Below are positions 25,510-34,358 of a stretch of DNA of 64,000 nucleotides, one piece after another. Both the position numbers and the translations under genes were made by a program. A model generated the notes under the pieces. That model worked only from the letters and a program-made list of their open reading frames with translations, searched no databases and had not been told where the DNA came from. Every line of letters starts with the position of its first letter. The stretch's first letter is position 1. Origin of the DNA: Alphaproteobacteria bacterium (GTDB lineage: Bacteria; Pseudomonadota; Alphaproteobacteria; UBA6615); contig JAJFIX010000006.1 of the NCBI GenBank assembly GCA_021774575.1, positions 124,001 through 188,000 on the forward strand, read 5' to 3'.

Positions 25510-28074
25510 CTATAATACGAAGTTAATCAGTTTATTTGGCACAACAATAACCCGCCGCGGCGAAGTCTCGCCAAGCGCCTTTTTGACATTTGGAATTTTT
25601 CGCGCCGCCTCTTCCACCGCTGTATTGTCGACCTCGTCGGTGAAGTCGATTGTTCCCCGCAGTTTTCCGTTGACCTGCACGGCAAAGGTAACAGACTTTA
25701 CCGCTAGTAATTGGTCGTTTGCCCTCGGCCAATTCGATTCAACCAAAATCTCTGAGTGGCCCAGTGCCGACCATAATTCCTCGGCTAAATGTGGCATCAT
25801 CGGACCCATCAATTGAACCAGCGCCTCAAGAGCTTCGCGCAGTGCCCAGTCAAATTCACCATATCCGTGAACGAAATTTGTAAATTCGTGCAGTCGCGCC
25901 ACGGCACCGTTAAAATGGAAGCGCTCTATCGCGATCGTAACGTCATTTATGGTTCGATGGGTTTCCCGTCTCAACACGAGCGCGCCCTCAGCTATATCTT
26001 GCGGCTCCGGCGTTCCGGGCTGAGGTAATTTTTGCAACGCGTTCTCGACGACCCGGTGAACACGATTTACAAACCGAAACGCACCCTGTGCACCGGCATC
26101 GGTCCACTCCATGTCCCTTTCAGGTGGACTATCGGACAAAATGAACCACCGGGCCGTGTCTGCACCAAAGGCGGAGATGACTTCCGAGGGGTCGATGACG
26201 TTACGCTTCGATTTGGACATCTTTTCGATGCGACCCATGGTAACCGGCAGGTCGGAAACAGAGCTGAGGAGCTTGTCCCCGTCCTCGACTAATTCGGACG
26301 GCTGCACCCAATTGCCATCGCTGTCGCGATAGGTCACATGGTTGACCATCCCCTGGGTGAACAGTCCGGCAAACGGTTCGTCGATGCCAACATGTCCAGA
26401 TGCTTTCATAGCCCGCACGTAAAACCGGGAATAGAGGAGATGCAAAATAGCGTGCTCTATACCGCCGACATATTGATCAACTGGCAACCAGTAATCGGCC
26501 GCATTGCGGACAACCGGTATCTCTGCGTTCGGCGAGCAGAACCGAGCAAAATACCATGAAGAATCGATAAATGTATCAAAAGTGTCGGTATCCCGGACCC
26601 CGTCGGCGCCGCAATCTGGGCAAGCAACATGTTTCCAAGTGGGGTGCGTGTCGAGCGGGTTCCCGGCGCCTCCAAGTTCGATGTCATCGGGCAGAGTCAC
26701 CGGTAAATCGGTTTCTGGCACGGGTACGGCCCCGCAAGACAGGCAGTGGATTATTGGGATCGGGCATCCCCAATAGCGCTGACGAGAAATGCCCCAGTCG
26801 CGCAGACGATATGTGATCGCGCCCTCACCGCTACCAGTAGCCTCCAGTTTTTCAATGACCTGCTTCTTTGCTGTGGCAACATCCAGACCATTCAGAAATT
26901 CGGAATTCGCCAAAATTCCGTTTCCAATATAAGCCTCGTTGCCGATCCTAAAATCGGCTGGATCGACGTCAGTTGGAACGACCACAGGCGTCACGCTCAA
27001 ATCATATTTTCGAGCGAAATCCAAGTCTCGCTGGTCGTGTGCCGGACAGCCAAAAATGGCCCCGGTCCCGTATCCGCTGAGCACAAAATTTGCGATATAT
27101 ATTGGCAGCTCGATTTCCGGCGACAACGGATGCGCGACCCTCAGCCCTGTATCCAAACCCTTTTTCTCGGCGCGCTCAATTACCTCCTCGCTGGTGCCAA
27201 GTTGTTGGCACTCGGAAACAAAAGCGGCAATCCTTCCGTCTTCATCGGGGAGGGTGGCGACCAAGGGGTGGTCGGCGGCCAGCCCACAAAAACTTGCGCC
27301 AAAAAGGGTGTCGGGTCGGGTTGTGAAAACCCGGACGGCTCCATCGTCTTGGCTTGCGTCGCGACCAACTATCGAAAACGTTACATAAGCGCCCTCGGAT
27401 CGCCCAATCCAATTTTCCTGCATGAGCCGGACGCGCGATGGCCAGCGGTCAAGCGACTTCAGTCCGTCCAGCAGCTCTTCACGATATTCTGTAATTTTCA
27501 GGAACCATTGCGCCAACCGCCGTCGCTCGATAACCGCACCGGACCGCCAGCCTTTGCCGTCAATAACTTGTTCATTGGCGAGCACCGTATGGTCAACCGG
27601 ATCCCAATTGACGTCACTTTCTTGTCGGTAAACAAGTCCAGCGGAAAGAAAATCGATAAACATCGATTGCTCATGGACATAATAGGTGGGATCGCAGGTT
27701 GCAAATTCGCGGCTCCAATCGATAGACAGTCCCATGGATTTGAGCTGCTCACGCATTGCCGCGATGTTGCTATAAGTCCATTTTGCCGGGTGGGATTTTT
27801 GCTCTATCGCAGCATTCTCGGCGGGCAGGCCAAACGCATCCCAACCCATCGGGTGCAAGACATTAAACCCTTGCGCCCGTTTATATCGGGCGATGACATC
27901 GCCTAGTGTGTAGTTACGCAAATGTCCCATATGGATGCGTCCCGAAGGATAGGGAAACATCTCCAAAACATAATATTTCGGCCCCGACATGTCGTCACTG
28001 GCAGCGAACGCCTTCCGCTCATCCCAAATTTTTTGCCATTTGGGTTCCGTTGTTTTGAAATTATATCGTGTCAT
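25510..28074 (-). CDS. leuS: Leucyl-tRNA synthetase
   Basis: Class I aminoacyl-tRNA synthetase charging tRNA-Leu. The 854 residues show the HIGH-type motif [12 protein letters not shown] near residue 45, the editing domain ([29 protein letters not shown]), a zinc-like cysteine region ([11 protein letters not shown] ... CPDCGADG), the KMSKSKRN motif and an anticodon-binding helical domain with [14 protein letters not shown]. Length is normal. It is the first gene of leuS-lptE-holA and follows a DUF3576 lipoprotein gene. Confidence 0.97.
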   Translation of the reverse strand: MTRYNFKTTEPKWQKIWDERKAFAASDDMSGPKYYVLEMFPYPSGRIHMGHLRNYTLGDVIARYKRAQGFNVLHPMGWDAFGLPAENAAIEQKSHPAKWTYSNIAAMREQLKSMGLSIDWSREFATCDPTYYVHEQSMFIDFLSAGLVYRQESDVNWDPVDHTVLANEQVIDGKGWRSGAVIERRRLAQWFLKITEYREELLDGLKSLDRWPSRVRLMQENWIGRSEGAYVTFSIVGRDASQDDGAVRVFTTRPDTLFGASFCGLAADHPLVATLPDEDGRIAAFVSECQQLGTSEEVIERAEKKGLDTGLRVAHPLSPEIELPIYIANFVLSGYGTGAIFGCPAHDQRDLDFARKYDLSVTPVVVPTDVDPADFRIGNEAYIGNGILANSEFLNGLDVATAKKQVIEKLEATGSGEGAITYRLRDWGISRQRYWGCPIPIIHCLSCGAVPVPETDLPVTLPDDIELGGAGNPLDTHPTWKHVACPDCGADGVRDTDTFDTFIDSSWYFARFCSPNAEIPVVRNAADYWLPVDQYVGGIEHAILHLLYSRFYVRAMKASGHVGIDEPFAGLFTQGMVNHVTYRDSDGNWVQPSELVEDGDKLLSSVSDLPVTMGRIEKMSKSKRNVIDPSEVISAFGADTARWFILSDSPPERDMEWTDAGAQGAFRFVNRVHRVVENALQKLPQPGTPEPQDIAEGALVLRRETHRTINDVTIAIERFHFNGAVARLHEFTNFVHGYGEFDWALREALEALVQLMGPMMPHLAEELWSALGHSEILVESNWPRANDQLLAVKSVTFAVQVNGKLRGTIDFTDEVDNTAVEEAARKIPNVKKALGETSPRRVIVVPNKLINFVL

Positions 28075-28153
28075 AAAGAAGGCCGCCTTGAACCGAGGAA
28101 ATATTTCGGTTGTCAGTATTTATGATTGTGGGGTGGAGTTTTTGACCCTGAAA

Positions 28154-28723
28154 TTAGCTGTTTGCAAGCCGAATTTCACGAGCCCTCGTTAGGATTGCAT
28201 TCTCTAATTCAATTGGGACGCTGCTGCCGACCTCGGTGTTAACCCAGCCTCTTTGGGGGTCGAGAATTTGTTTGAAAACCGTTGCCCGTAAACCGTCGGC
28301 GCGCAATTGGCGATCAAGTATGTAAACGGTTACTTTAAACCGTTCATTTGCCGCCTCGGGCGGTGCATACCAATCAGAAATAATGACACCGCCAAACGGG
28401 TCGGCGGATTCGAGGGGAATAAATGAAAGCGTGTCGAGCGAAGCGCGCCAGAGATAGCTGTTAACCCCTATCCCAGAGCCGCCGCCCGAGCCAGCGCCGT
28501 CATTTTCTGAACGCCGACTGCTGATCGATAAATCGAAGAGAGAGTTTTTGTCCTCTTCACCGCGCTGCAATGTGCGGGTTCGTGTTGCGCTGTTCGGTAA
28601 CTGCGCTTCCGACTGACTTTCGCCCTGACATTCAGCGCAAAATTCATCTGTCGACAGGACCCGGACGCCATTGGCGCAGGCCGAAAGCAGAAGGCAGAGA
28701 CTGCAGATATAAAGATACCGCAT
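28154..28723 (-). CDS. DUF3576 domain lipoprotein
   Basis: A 189-residue predicted lipoprotein with signal peptide MRYLYICSLCLLLSAC and lipid-modified C16. The mature part matches the DUF3576 pattern: GSGIGVNSYLWRASLDTLSFIPLESADPFGGVIISDWY and a basic, beta-rich end. The function of the family is unknown; it is often encoded upstream of leuS in this class, as here. The frame opens at 28783, but starting there would bury the signal peptide, so ATG 28723 is chosen. Confidence 0.87.
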   Translation of the reverse strand: MRYLYICSLCLLLSACANGVRVLSTDEFCAECQGESQSEAQLPNSATRTRTLQRGEEDKNSLFDLSISSRRSENDGAGSGGGSGIGVNSYLWRASLDTLSFIPLESADPFGGVIISDWYAPPEAANERFKVTVYILDRQLRADGLRATVFKQILDPQRGWVNTEVGSSVPIELENAILTRAREIRLANS

Positions 28724-28863
28724 CAGGTTTACCCGTTCGCCATAATCGCCATATTGCCAAGTATTGGACGGAGAATTCCCCACGTCGAATTATCGAGCTT
28801 CACCGACCAACGAAATTTGTCCGATATTTTTGAACTTGGGTCAAGGGTTGCTCAAAATATTTG

Positions 28864-28898
28864 CCTGTGACCTGTGACTAAATAATGGAACCTGTGAC
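28864..28898 (+). repeat. Three copies of CCTGTGA(C)
   Basis: The octamer cctgtgac occurs at 28864-28871, 28871-28878 and 28891-28898, just beyond the porin terminator. The spacing is uneven (7 and 20). It may be a small protein-binding array or chance. Confidence 0.6.
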
Positions 28899-28899
28899 C

Positions 28900-28932
28900 A
28901 AAAAAAGGGTGGCTGACCGAGGTCAGCCACCC
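28900..28932 (-). terminator. Rho-independent terminator of the porin gene
   Basis: A perfect 12-bp stem (GGGTGGCTGACC with its complement, two-base centre) is followed on the minus strand by seven T residues. It lies 24 bases after the porin stop codon, in the right place and orientation. It is one of the two clear intrinsic terminators in the window. Confidence 0.92.
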
Positions 28933-28956
28933 AATGTCACGCAATTTTAACCGAAT

Positions 28957-30231
28957 TTAGAAATTCACGATGGTCGATAACGTCCAAGTCGTTGCGTCAT
29001 TATCGCCAATGGAAGTCGTGCTGTCCGTATTGACGAAGGTTGCATCCTCAATGATGTGGTGCGTAATGCCACCAGCCAGTGCTAGGCCGGGGGCCAAGAC
29101 GTAGTTAAAGCTGCCGGAAATCGCAGTGGCGTCGCCGTCAACGTCAATTCCGCCGACTTCTCCTTCTTCGTCCCAAATGAAGCTGGCTCCTGCCGAGACG
29201 CTCCATGGGCCGGCACCATATGCCAAACCGGTATCGATCCAGCTTTTATCATTGTCCATCATGCCCGGTAAGTCGACCTCAGCGTGGCCGTAGCCAAATC
29301 CGGCGGCAGCTCCCATTCCGGTAACTTTTAGCCCCGTTGAAAACAGATGCTGATCTTGGTCAACATTTCCCGTCCCAATGCCAACGCCATTGCTACCCTC
29401 GTAGCCCGCATATAAGACGGCATGATAATTGCCGTATGTCGCAGTATATTGGCCGGCCAGGGAATAAATGTCTTCACTGGTTCCGGCCCCAGAACCGTCA
29501 ACCATGTCGGTGTCAGACTCTTGGGTATAGCTCGCGGCGATGGATAATCCGCCGACATTGGCGCTGGTAAAGCGAATCGTGCCGCCTTGCCCGCGATAGG
29601 ACGTGACCCCGGCACCCGATATCGTGCCGGTGTTAACATTTTTGCTGCCACCGGCGGCGTAGTGGCCGTAGCCGACCATGACGGATCGACCGCCGACATC
29701 CAGGGCTTCGGTCGCTGACTGGGTGTCACCCATGGAAATTTTGCCGTAATCCGACATGATATAAATTTCGCCACGGTGGGTCCCGACATCGATTTCGAAG
29801 CCGTATGTCAGCCCATTACTTGATGTTGCTGAGCCGAGCAGGGAAAAATCCCGCCGATTATCAAACAGCGAAAAATCCGGACGCATGCCCTGTTGCTCGC
29901 GGTCTTGGTTTACCCATTGAGCGTCAACACGAACAGTGCCGGCAAACCTGATGGCAAATGCCGAGTTTTCCCGTGTGACGGGGGAATCTCGCTCGCTCGC
30001 CTCGTCGATATAACGGGCGTTGATGCTTGAAAAGTTCCGCTGCTCGAATGAGCCGTTGCCCGCGATATCGACCCGCCCATGGGGGTTTCGTCCAGGGACT
30101 CCGGGAGATTGTGTGACTGAGGCGCCAGCATTGGCGGCGCTTTGGCCAACTTGAGAGGTCTCGGCAAATGTATTTGCCGCGCCAAATGACATTGCAGTCA
30201 ATGCCGTCGTGACGAGAAGAACGCGCTTCAT
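28957..30231 (-). CDS. Outer-membrane porin
   Basis: A 424-residue trimeric-porin-like beta barrel of the gram-negative porin family. Evidence: a signal peptide (MKRVLLVTTALTAMSFGAANTFA), alternating hydrophobic beta strands, an FRFAGTVRVDAQWVN-like first strand region, GDTQSATEALDVGGRS (porin-type loop), YGFEIDVGTHRGEIYI and a C-terminal Phe (TLSTIVNF) as needed for Bam insertion. The frame opens at 30306, but GGAG at 30241-30244 is 9 bases before the ATG at 30231, which fixes the start. It has its own terminator and is probably monocistronic and highly expressed. Confidence 0.92.
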   Translation of the reverse strand: MKRVLLVTTALTAMSFGAANTFAETSQVGQSAANAGASVTQSPGVPGRNPHGRVDIAGNGSFEQRNFSSINARYIDEASERDSPVTRENSAFAIRFAGTVRVDAQWVNQDREQQGMRPDFSLFDNRRDFSLLGSATSSNGLTYGFEIDVGTHRGEIYIMSDYGKISMGDTQSATEALDVGGRSVMVGYGHYAAGGSKNVNTGTISGAGVTSYRGQGGTIRFTSANVGGLSIAASYTQESDTDMVDGSGAGTSEDIYSLAGQYTATYGNYHAVLYAGYEGSNGVGIGTGNVDQDQHLFSTGLKVTGMGAAAGFGYGHAEVDLPGMMDNDKSWIDTGLAYGAGPWSVSAGASFIWDEEGEVGGIDVDGDATAISGSFNYVLAPGLALAGGITHHIIEDATFVNTDSTTSIGDNDATTWTLSTIVNF

Positions 30232-30587
30232 CGTGAAGGTCTCCATAAAATAACGGCCAGGGCCAGGGGGGCTGCCGCCGTCGTTACGCTCGTTTAGTAT
30301 GAGCACCAGGGTTATTCGCCACCTGAACCGTCGAAAATTCGCCAGAATTTTGCCGTCGATAGTCCAAGATCAAAGGGAGTAGACGAATATTGTCTCCGAG
30401 TTGGCAATGTTGTTTGAATAAAATTCTTGAATATATAAAATAAGTTGCAATAAAGTCACAAAAAACTGCTCGTTAGATTGGCCAAGTCAAAAAAATACAA
30501 TATCTAGTGGATATAGAGTGGCTGCACCCAAAAGGTGATATCTATTCTGTGTATAACTTTGAAATAAAGATTGGCGTAACCTGAACC
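30232..30587. other. Non-coding gap between the porin gene and the YggS-like gene
   Basis: A 356-base AT-rich divergent region without a credible ORF. It must contain the promoters of both neighbours and a long porin 5' leader. No clear hairpin or RNA gene was recognised; a weak -35/-10 pair for the porin gene is listed separately. Confidence 0.7.
30432..30461 (-). promoter_or_regulatory. Candidate porin promoter
   Basis: On the minus strand TTGTGA (30456-30461) is separated by 18 bases from TATATA (30432-30437). This would give a leader of roughly 190 bases before the porin start, which is long; the match is only moderate and the region is AT-rich. Confidence 0.3.
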
Positions 30588-31274
30588 ATGCACACTATGA
30601 CGGCCGACGAGGCTGGCGAAAACCTGCGGACTGTACGTTCAAATATCCATGATTCTGCTGAAGCGGCTGGACGTGACGCTGACGGGGTTAATCTGATTGC
30701 CGTCAGCAAAAAGCAGTCCGATGATCGTGTTGACGCCGCCATCAAGGCCGGCCAAAGAATATTTGGTGAAAACCGCGTCCAAGAAGCCACCTTGAGGTGG
30801 GGGCCTCGCCGTCAAAATTGGGAAAATCTCGAGCTTCACCTTGTTGGGCCGTTGCAATCAAATAAAGCTAAGGACGCCGTCGCGCTATTTGACGTCATCC
30901 ACACTGTTGACCGCCGAAAAATAGCCGAGACCTTGGCCCGAGAATTTGATCGGCAGAACCGGCAATTAAATTGCTTCATTGAGATCAATACGGGAGAGGA
31001 AGAGGCAAAGGCCGGGGTCTCTCCCGGCCAGGCCGACAAATTTATTGCCGAATGTCGGGACACATTCGGCCTGCCGATTATCGGGCTCATGTGCATACCG
31101 CCGTCCAGCGACGAAGCTGCCCTGCATTTTGCTTTGTTACGCGACATTGCGGCGCGCAATGGGCTAAGGCGTTTGAGCATGGGAATGAGCGCCGACTATG
31201 AAAAAGCAATCCGCTTTGGTGCAACGGATATCCGCGTTGGGACGTCGATATTTGGTCAGCGTGTCACGAGCTAG
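30588..31274 (+). CDS. YggS/PLPBP-family pyridoxal phosphate homeostasis protein
   Basis: A PLP-binding single-domain protein that keeps PLP and amino acid pools balanced. The 228 residues match the family: NLIAVSKKQ with the PLP lysine (K44 or K45), FGENRVQEA, WENLELHLVGPLQSNKAKDAV, INTGEEEAKAGVSP and LSMGMSADYEKAIRFGATDIRVGTSIFG. Length is typical. The start is either the first ATG or the second, 9 bases later. Divergent from the porin; convergent with the L,D-transpeptidase gene. Confidence 0.93.
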   Translation: MHTMTADEAGENLRTVRSNIHDSAEAAGRDADGVNLIAVSKKQSDDRVDAAIKAGQRIFGENRVQEATLRWGPRRQNWENLELHLVGPLQSNKAKDAVALFDVIHTVDRRKIAETLAREFDRQNRQLNCFIEINTGEEEAKAGVSPGQADKFIAECRDTFGLPIIGLMCIPPSSDEAALHFALLRDIAARNGLRRLSMGMSADYEKAIRFGATDIRVGTSIFGQRVTS

Positions 31275-31288
31275 CTGCGGCGCCTGCC

Positions 31289-31843
31289 CTATTTGCCCGG
31301 TTGTTGAATAACAATATTCGTTTGTCGGTCAACCCGGGCAAGGACCCTAACTAACACCTCTTTTTGCAGGGCAATACAGCCGAGAGTCGGTCCGAAATTC
31401 GCCTTGGCAATATGAACGAAAATGGCGCTCCCGTAGTTTTTTCTCGCCGGCGCGACATTGTGACCGATCGTCACGATTAGGTCATAGAGTGGGTCGTCTC
31501 TCCAAAGATGCTCAATGTTAGGCTTGCTTGTTGAGTGACCAGATAGTGTCACCAGGCAATTATAATTGGCAGAAAGGGGGTTGTCGTTCCAGCCCATGTC
31601 CGGCGTGATGGCTGTAACGGGCAACCGAGACCGGGGGCGAGGCATCCGGTCTTGCCGGTAGAATATACGCTGCAAGGGAAATCGACCGGCGGGGGTTGCA
31701 CCGTCGCCCTCGCGTTTGTGGGACCGAATTCCTGCTCGCCCGATTGCGCAATCGGTCTCAATTGGGCCGATCGTCAGCCTAGCGATACTGCGTGAATGCC
31801 CGCTTGTAACGACGATCAACCCGGTGTTTTTAGGGTTCCGCAT
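31289..31843 (-). CDS. L,D-transpeptidase-like (YkuD-fold) protein
   Basis: The 184 residues resemble the COG3786 branch of YkuD L,D-transpeptidases: GREGDGATPAGRF-type N-terminal motif (here KREGDGATPAGRFPL), MGWNDNPLSANYN, LIVTIGHN, a histidine in IFVHIAK and the catalytic cysteine in PTLGCIAL. No signal peptide is visible, so either the start lies elsewhere or the protein acts in the cytoplasm, as suggested for some members. Any peptidoglycan role is inference. It is 12 bases upstream of nothing shared: its 3' end faces the YggS-like gene, and the methyltransferase gene lies just upstream on the same strand. Confidence 0.82.
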   Translation of the reverse strand: MRNPKNTGLIVVTSGHSRSIARLTIGPIETDCAIGRAGIRSHKREGDGATPAGRFPLQRIFYRQDRMPRPRSRLPVTAITPDMGWNDNPLSANYNCLVTLSGHSTSKPNIEHLWRDDPLYDLIVTIGHNVAPARKNYGSAIFVHIAKANFGPTLGCIALQKEVLVRVLARVDRQTNIVIQQPGK

Positions 31844-31855
31844 CTTGCCAAAAAA

Positions 31856-33094
31856 TTAATCTGTGGGAAATTTCAGTAACAACCGATTAATGCCATTTAG
31901 CGCATCATAAAGGTTTAAAAATTGTCGCGAAAAACCCGGCCAATCTATGTCGGGCCTTAATGCATGAACGGCTTCATATATGGTCTCTAAATTGTTCGTG
32001 CCGTCGCACTGCCGGATAATCGCCTTGGCAAGGGCTGGCATCGGCAAACGGATATCCAGACCATTGATTCGACCGGCAAAATGGCCGTTTGAAACCGCCT
32101 TCACGCCGTCCTCAGGCAGCATGTCGCGCAAAACCGGAATAGCGTCTTTGCGCATCGGGTCGGGCAGCTCAATCGTATTTGCCGATTTCACCGCGTACAG
32201 AATATGGACGTTCATATTGCCCGCGATCAGTTCGGCCAGCGCGGCTTGTTCAATTGGTGCCTGAGCCTTGGCCCGGTCGATCAACGTTGGGTCATTGAGA
32301 TAAAATTCAGGCCGGTAGCGGCCCGGTTCGATAAAGCTCGTCACGCGAAGGCCGGCGCTGTCAATAAGTGTTGCGAGCTCGGAAACCAAATAGGCCCGGT
32401 CTTGACTGTGTAGCAGCAGATCAAAAAGCCCGGCGTCCGTACCGTTCAAATGGTCGGTAACGAATGGATTGCGGACAAGCCAATTGGTTTGCGGTAACGC
32501 GCCGATCAGTTTGCGCGCCGCCGCCAACCGATCCGTTATCGGCTCACCTTCCGGGCAAATGGATTTCAAGGCATCTTGAATATGGTAAACACCCGTTCGA
32601 CCGAGTTCGCCATAAACCATCAGGCCAATTCCACCGTTATCGGCTAGGAGGGCGGATAGCGCGGCAAACCCTGCAGACGGATCGTCCAGATGATGAAGGA
32701 CGCCGCAACAATCGATATAATCATATTCGCCGTCCGATGGCCCAATATCTAAAAGTGAAGCCTGACGAAATTCGATATTGGTGAGGTTGCGTTTTTTGGC
32801 CCGGGCGCGGGCGATGTCTTGGGAGGCGCTGGAGAGATCGAGGTGGCAAACCGAACCATCAATATCTGCGTCGGCTAATTGCTGCGCCAACATAATCGCC
32901 GCGTCACCGGTTCCGCCGCCGGCAATTAAAGCTCGAAATCCCTTTGTCCAATCTCGGGCGCCACCAAAAACATAGTGATTTAACTCCCACAAATTACTCG
33001 GGGACCCGGTAATAAGCCGTGTGCCTTCGTCGGCGGGATCTCGTTCCGGATAGGGAAGGGCCTCATATTGAGCCCGGAGATTTTCCAATGCCAT
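31856..33094 (-). CDS. Class I SAM-dependent methyltransferase with C-terminal extension
   Basis: The 412-residue protein starts with YEALPYPERDPADE, then a methyltransferase domain with the SAM motif IAGGGTGDAAIMLAQQL, the acidic loop CHLDLSSASQDIARARA and YDYIDCCGVLHHLDDPSAGF. About 200 further residues (RTGVYHIQDALKSI to the end) are helical-looking and not recognised; they resemble the extra domain that follows such methyltransferases in other genomes. The substrate is unknown. ATG 33094 is preferred, but AGGTGG suits a TTG at 33088 as well. It is 12 bases before the L,D-transpeptidase-like gene on the same strand. Confidence 0.8.
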   Translation of the reverse strand: MALENLRAQYEALPYPERDPADEGTRLITGSPSNLWELNHYVFGGARDWTKGFRALIAGGGTGDAAIMLAQQLADADIDGSVCHLDLSSASQDIARARAKKRNLTNIEFRQASLLDIGPSDGEYDYIDCCGVLHHLDDPSAGFAALSALLADNGGIGLMVYGELGRTGVYHIQDALKSICPEGEPITDRLAAARKLIGALPQTNWLVRNPFVTDHLNGTDAGLFDLLLHSQDRAYLVSELATLIDSAGLRVTSFIEPGRYRPEFYLNDPTLIDRAKAQAPIEQAALAELIAGNMNVHILYAVKSANTIELPDPMRKDAIPVLRDMLPEDGVKAVSNGHFAGRINGLDIRLPMPALAKAIIRQCDGTNNLETIYEAVHALRPDIDWPGFSRQFLNLYDALNGINRLLLKFPTD

Positions 33095-33177
33095 AACCAC
33101 CTGCTGCAATTTTTATCTGCTGCACCTTGATCGTGCACGCCTTGCCTCGGCGTCGGCAGCCGTGCCAATTTGCCCTC

Positions 33178-33717
33178 ATGAGAGGATATTTTGGCATAGG
33201 CGTAGAAGGCATCAGCAAGGCGATGAACGTGGGTAGTATTATGCGTACCGCCCACGCGTTTGATGCCAGTTTTATATTCACCATTGATGCTCAATACCAG
33301 CGCATCGACGGGGAAAAATCCGACACGTCTTCGGCGCTCGACCATTTGCCGCTCCATGAATTCGCGGATCTAGATGATTTTCGCCTGCCAAAAGACTGCG
33401 ACCTCGTCGGTATCGAATTGGTGCCGGGTGCTGCTGACCTGCCGAGCTTTCGCCACCCAGCGCGGTGTGCTTATGTGCTAGGGCCGGAGCGTGGCAGTCT
33501 TTCGCCACAATTGACGGAAAAATGCAATTTTGTGGTCAAAATTCCGACAAAGTTTTGCGTCAATGTCGGTGTTGCCGCAGCCATCGTGATGTATGATCGG
33601 GCGCTGAATTTAGGACGATATCCAGCTCGGCCGGTGCGGGCTGGCGGCTCAACCGATCCGATGCCTGAACATGTATTCGGCGACCCGGTTCTTCGCCGCG
33701 CTTCTACCGCCCGATAG
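33178..33717 (+). CDS. SPOUT-family (TrmH-type) RNA methyltransferase
   Basis: A 179-residue SpoU/TrmH-like 2'-O-methyltransferase. The three SPOUT motifs are visible: motif 1 KAMNVGSIMRTAHAF, motif 2 AYVLGPERGSLS and motif 3 CNFVVKIPTKFCVNVGVAAAIVMYDR, which together form the knotted SAM site. The target base cannot be told from the sequence. The frame opens at 33127; ATG 33178 (MRGYFGIGVEG) gives the standard family start. Divergent from the methyltransferase gene. Confidence 0.88.
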   Translation: MRGYFGIGVEGISKAMNVGSIMRTAHAFDASFIFTIDAQYQRIDGEKSDTSSALDHLPLHEFADLDDFRLPKDCDLVGIELVPGAADLPSFRHPARCAYVLGPERGSLSPQLTEKCNFVVKIPTKFCVNVGVAAAIVMYDRALNLGRYPARPVRAGGSTDPMPEHVFGDPVLRRASTAR

Positions 33718-33764
33718 CGCGGTTGGTCGGCCACATTAAGGCGCCTTTTTTGCTTGGAAACAAT

Positions 33765-34313
33765 ATGACGAAAATTAGTAAATTGCGGACACTGGCCTTG
33801 GCTACAATCCTAATAGCCGGAACCATTGGCCTAATAGCCGGAACCATTGGCGCCGCCATGGCGCAATCTTCCAGTGACCAACGGCGGGAGGTATTTAATG
33901 ACTGGCAGACATTTTCTGCTGGTTCGGGTAACTCCAAAATGTGCGTTGCGCTCTCTTTTCCAAAGGAAATTCAGCCCGAAGGGCTAAACCGCGGAGACAT
34001 CGCGATCCTTGTTTCCCATCAGCTCGAATTTCAAGATTTTGACGTTTTGCAAATCAAGCTCGGCTACCCCCTGGAAGAAGGTCGACCCGTCAAAATAAAT
34101 ATCGATGGGCGCCAATGGGACTTATTTCCCGATGCCGAAAACGCGTGGCCGATTAGTCTGGAGGACAACGCCGCCATATTGCGGGCGATGAAAGCCGGCC
34201 AAGAAATGTATGTTGAAGGCCGATCCCAGCTGGGCAACATGACCATGGATCGATACTCGCTGCGGGGAATTTCTGCGGCCCTGCGATCGATCGATATTGA
34301 CTGCGGTCGCTAA
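33765..34313 (+). CDS. Invasion-associated locus B (IalB) family periplasmic protein
   Basis: The 182 residues have a signal peptide ending in AAMAQ and a body typical of IalB: FNDWQTFSAG, GNSKMCVALSFPKE, QIKLGYPLEEGRPVKINIDG and LRAMKAGQEMYVEGRSQLGNMTMDRYSLRGISAAL followed by the terminal DIDCGR. The family was named in Bartonella but is widespread in free-living Alphaproteobacteria; function is unclear. The signal peptide contains a perfect 21-base duplication. ATG 33765 is chosen over the upstream ATG at 33723. Confidence 0.85.
   Translation: MTKISKLRTLALATILIAGTIGLIAGTIGAAMAQSSSDQRREVFNDWQTFSAGSGNSKMCVALSFPKEIQPEGLNRGDIAILVSHQLEFQDFDVLQIKLGYPLEEGRPVKINIDGRQWDLFPDAENAWPISLEDNAAILRAMKAGQEMYVEGRSQLGNMTMDRYSLRGISAALRSIDIDCGR
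33810..33851 (+). repeat. 21-bp perfect tandem duplication in the IalB signal peptide
   Basis: Two identical 21-base units (33810-33830 and 33831-33851) lie head to tail and encode the repeated heptapeptide IAGTIGL / IAGTIGA in the hydrophobic core. Period equals seven codons, so the frame is kept. Confidence 0.95.
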
Positions 34314-34358
34314 TACGCGGCGATTGCGTTCTGGGCCGCTTCCGCGGTAAAGGAGCGC

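Noticed and set aside
26746-27906. 386-codon open frame on the plus strand, antisense to leuS
   Set aside because: It lies wholly inside leuS in a shadow frame, has no protein-family features, and its composition reflects the complement of leucyl-tRNA synthetase codons.
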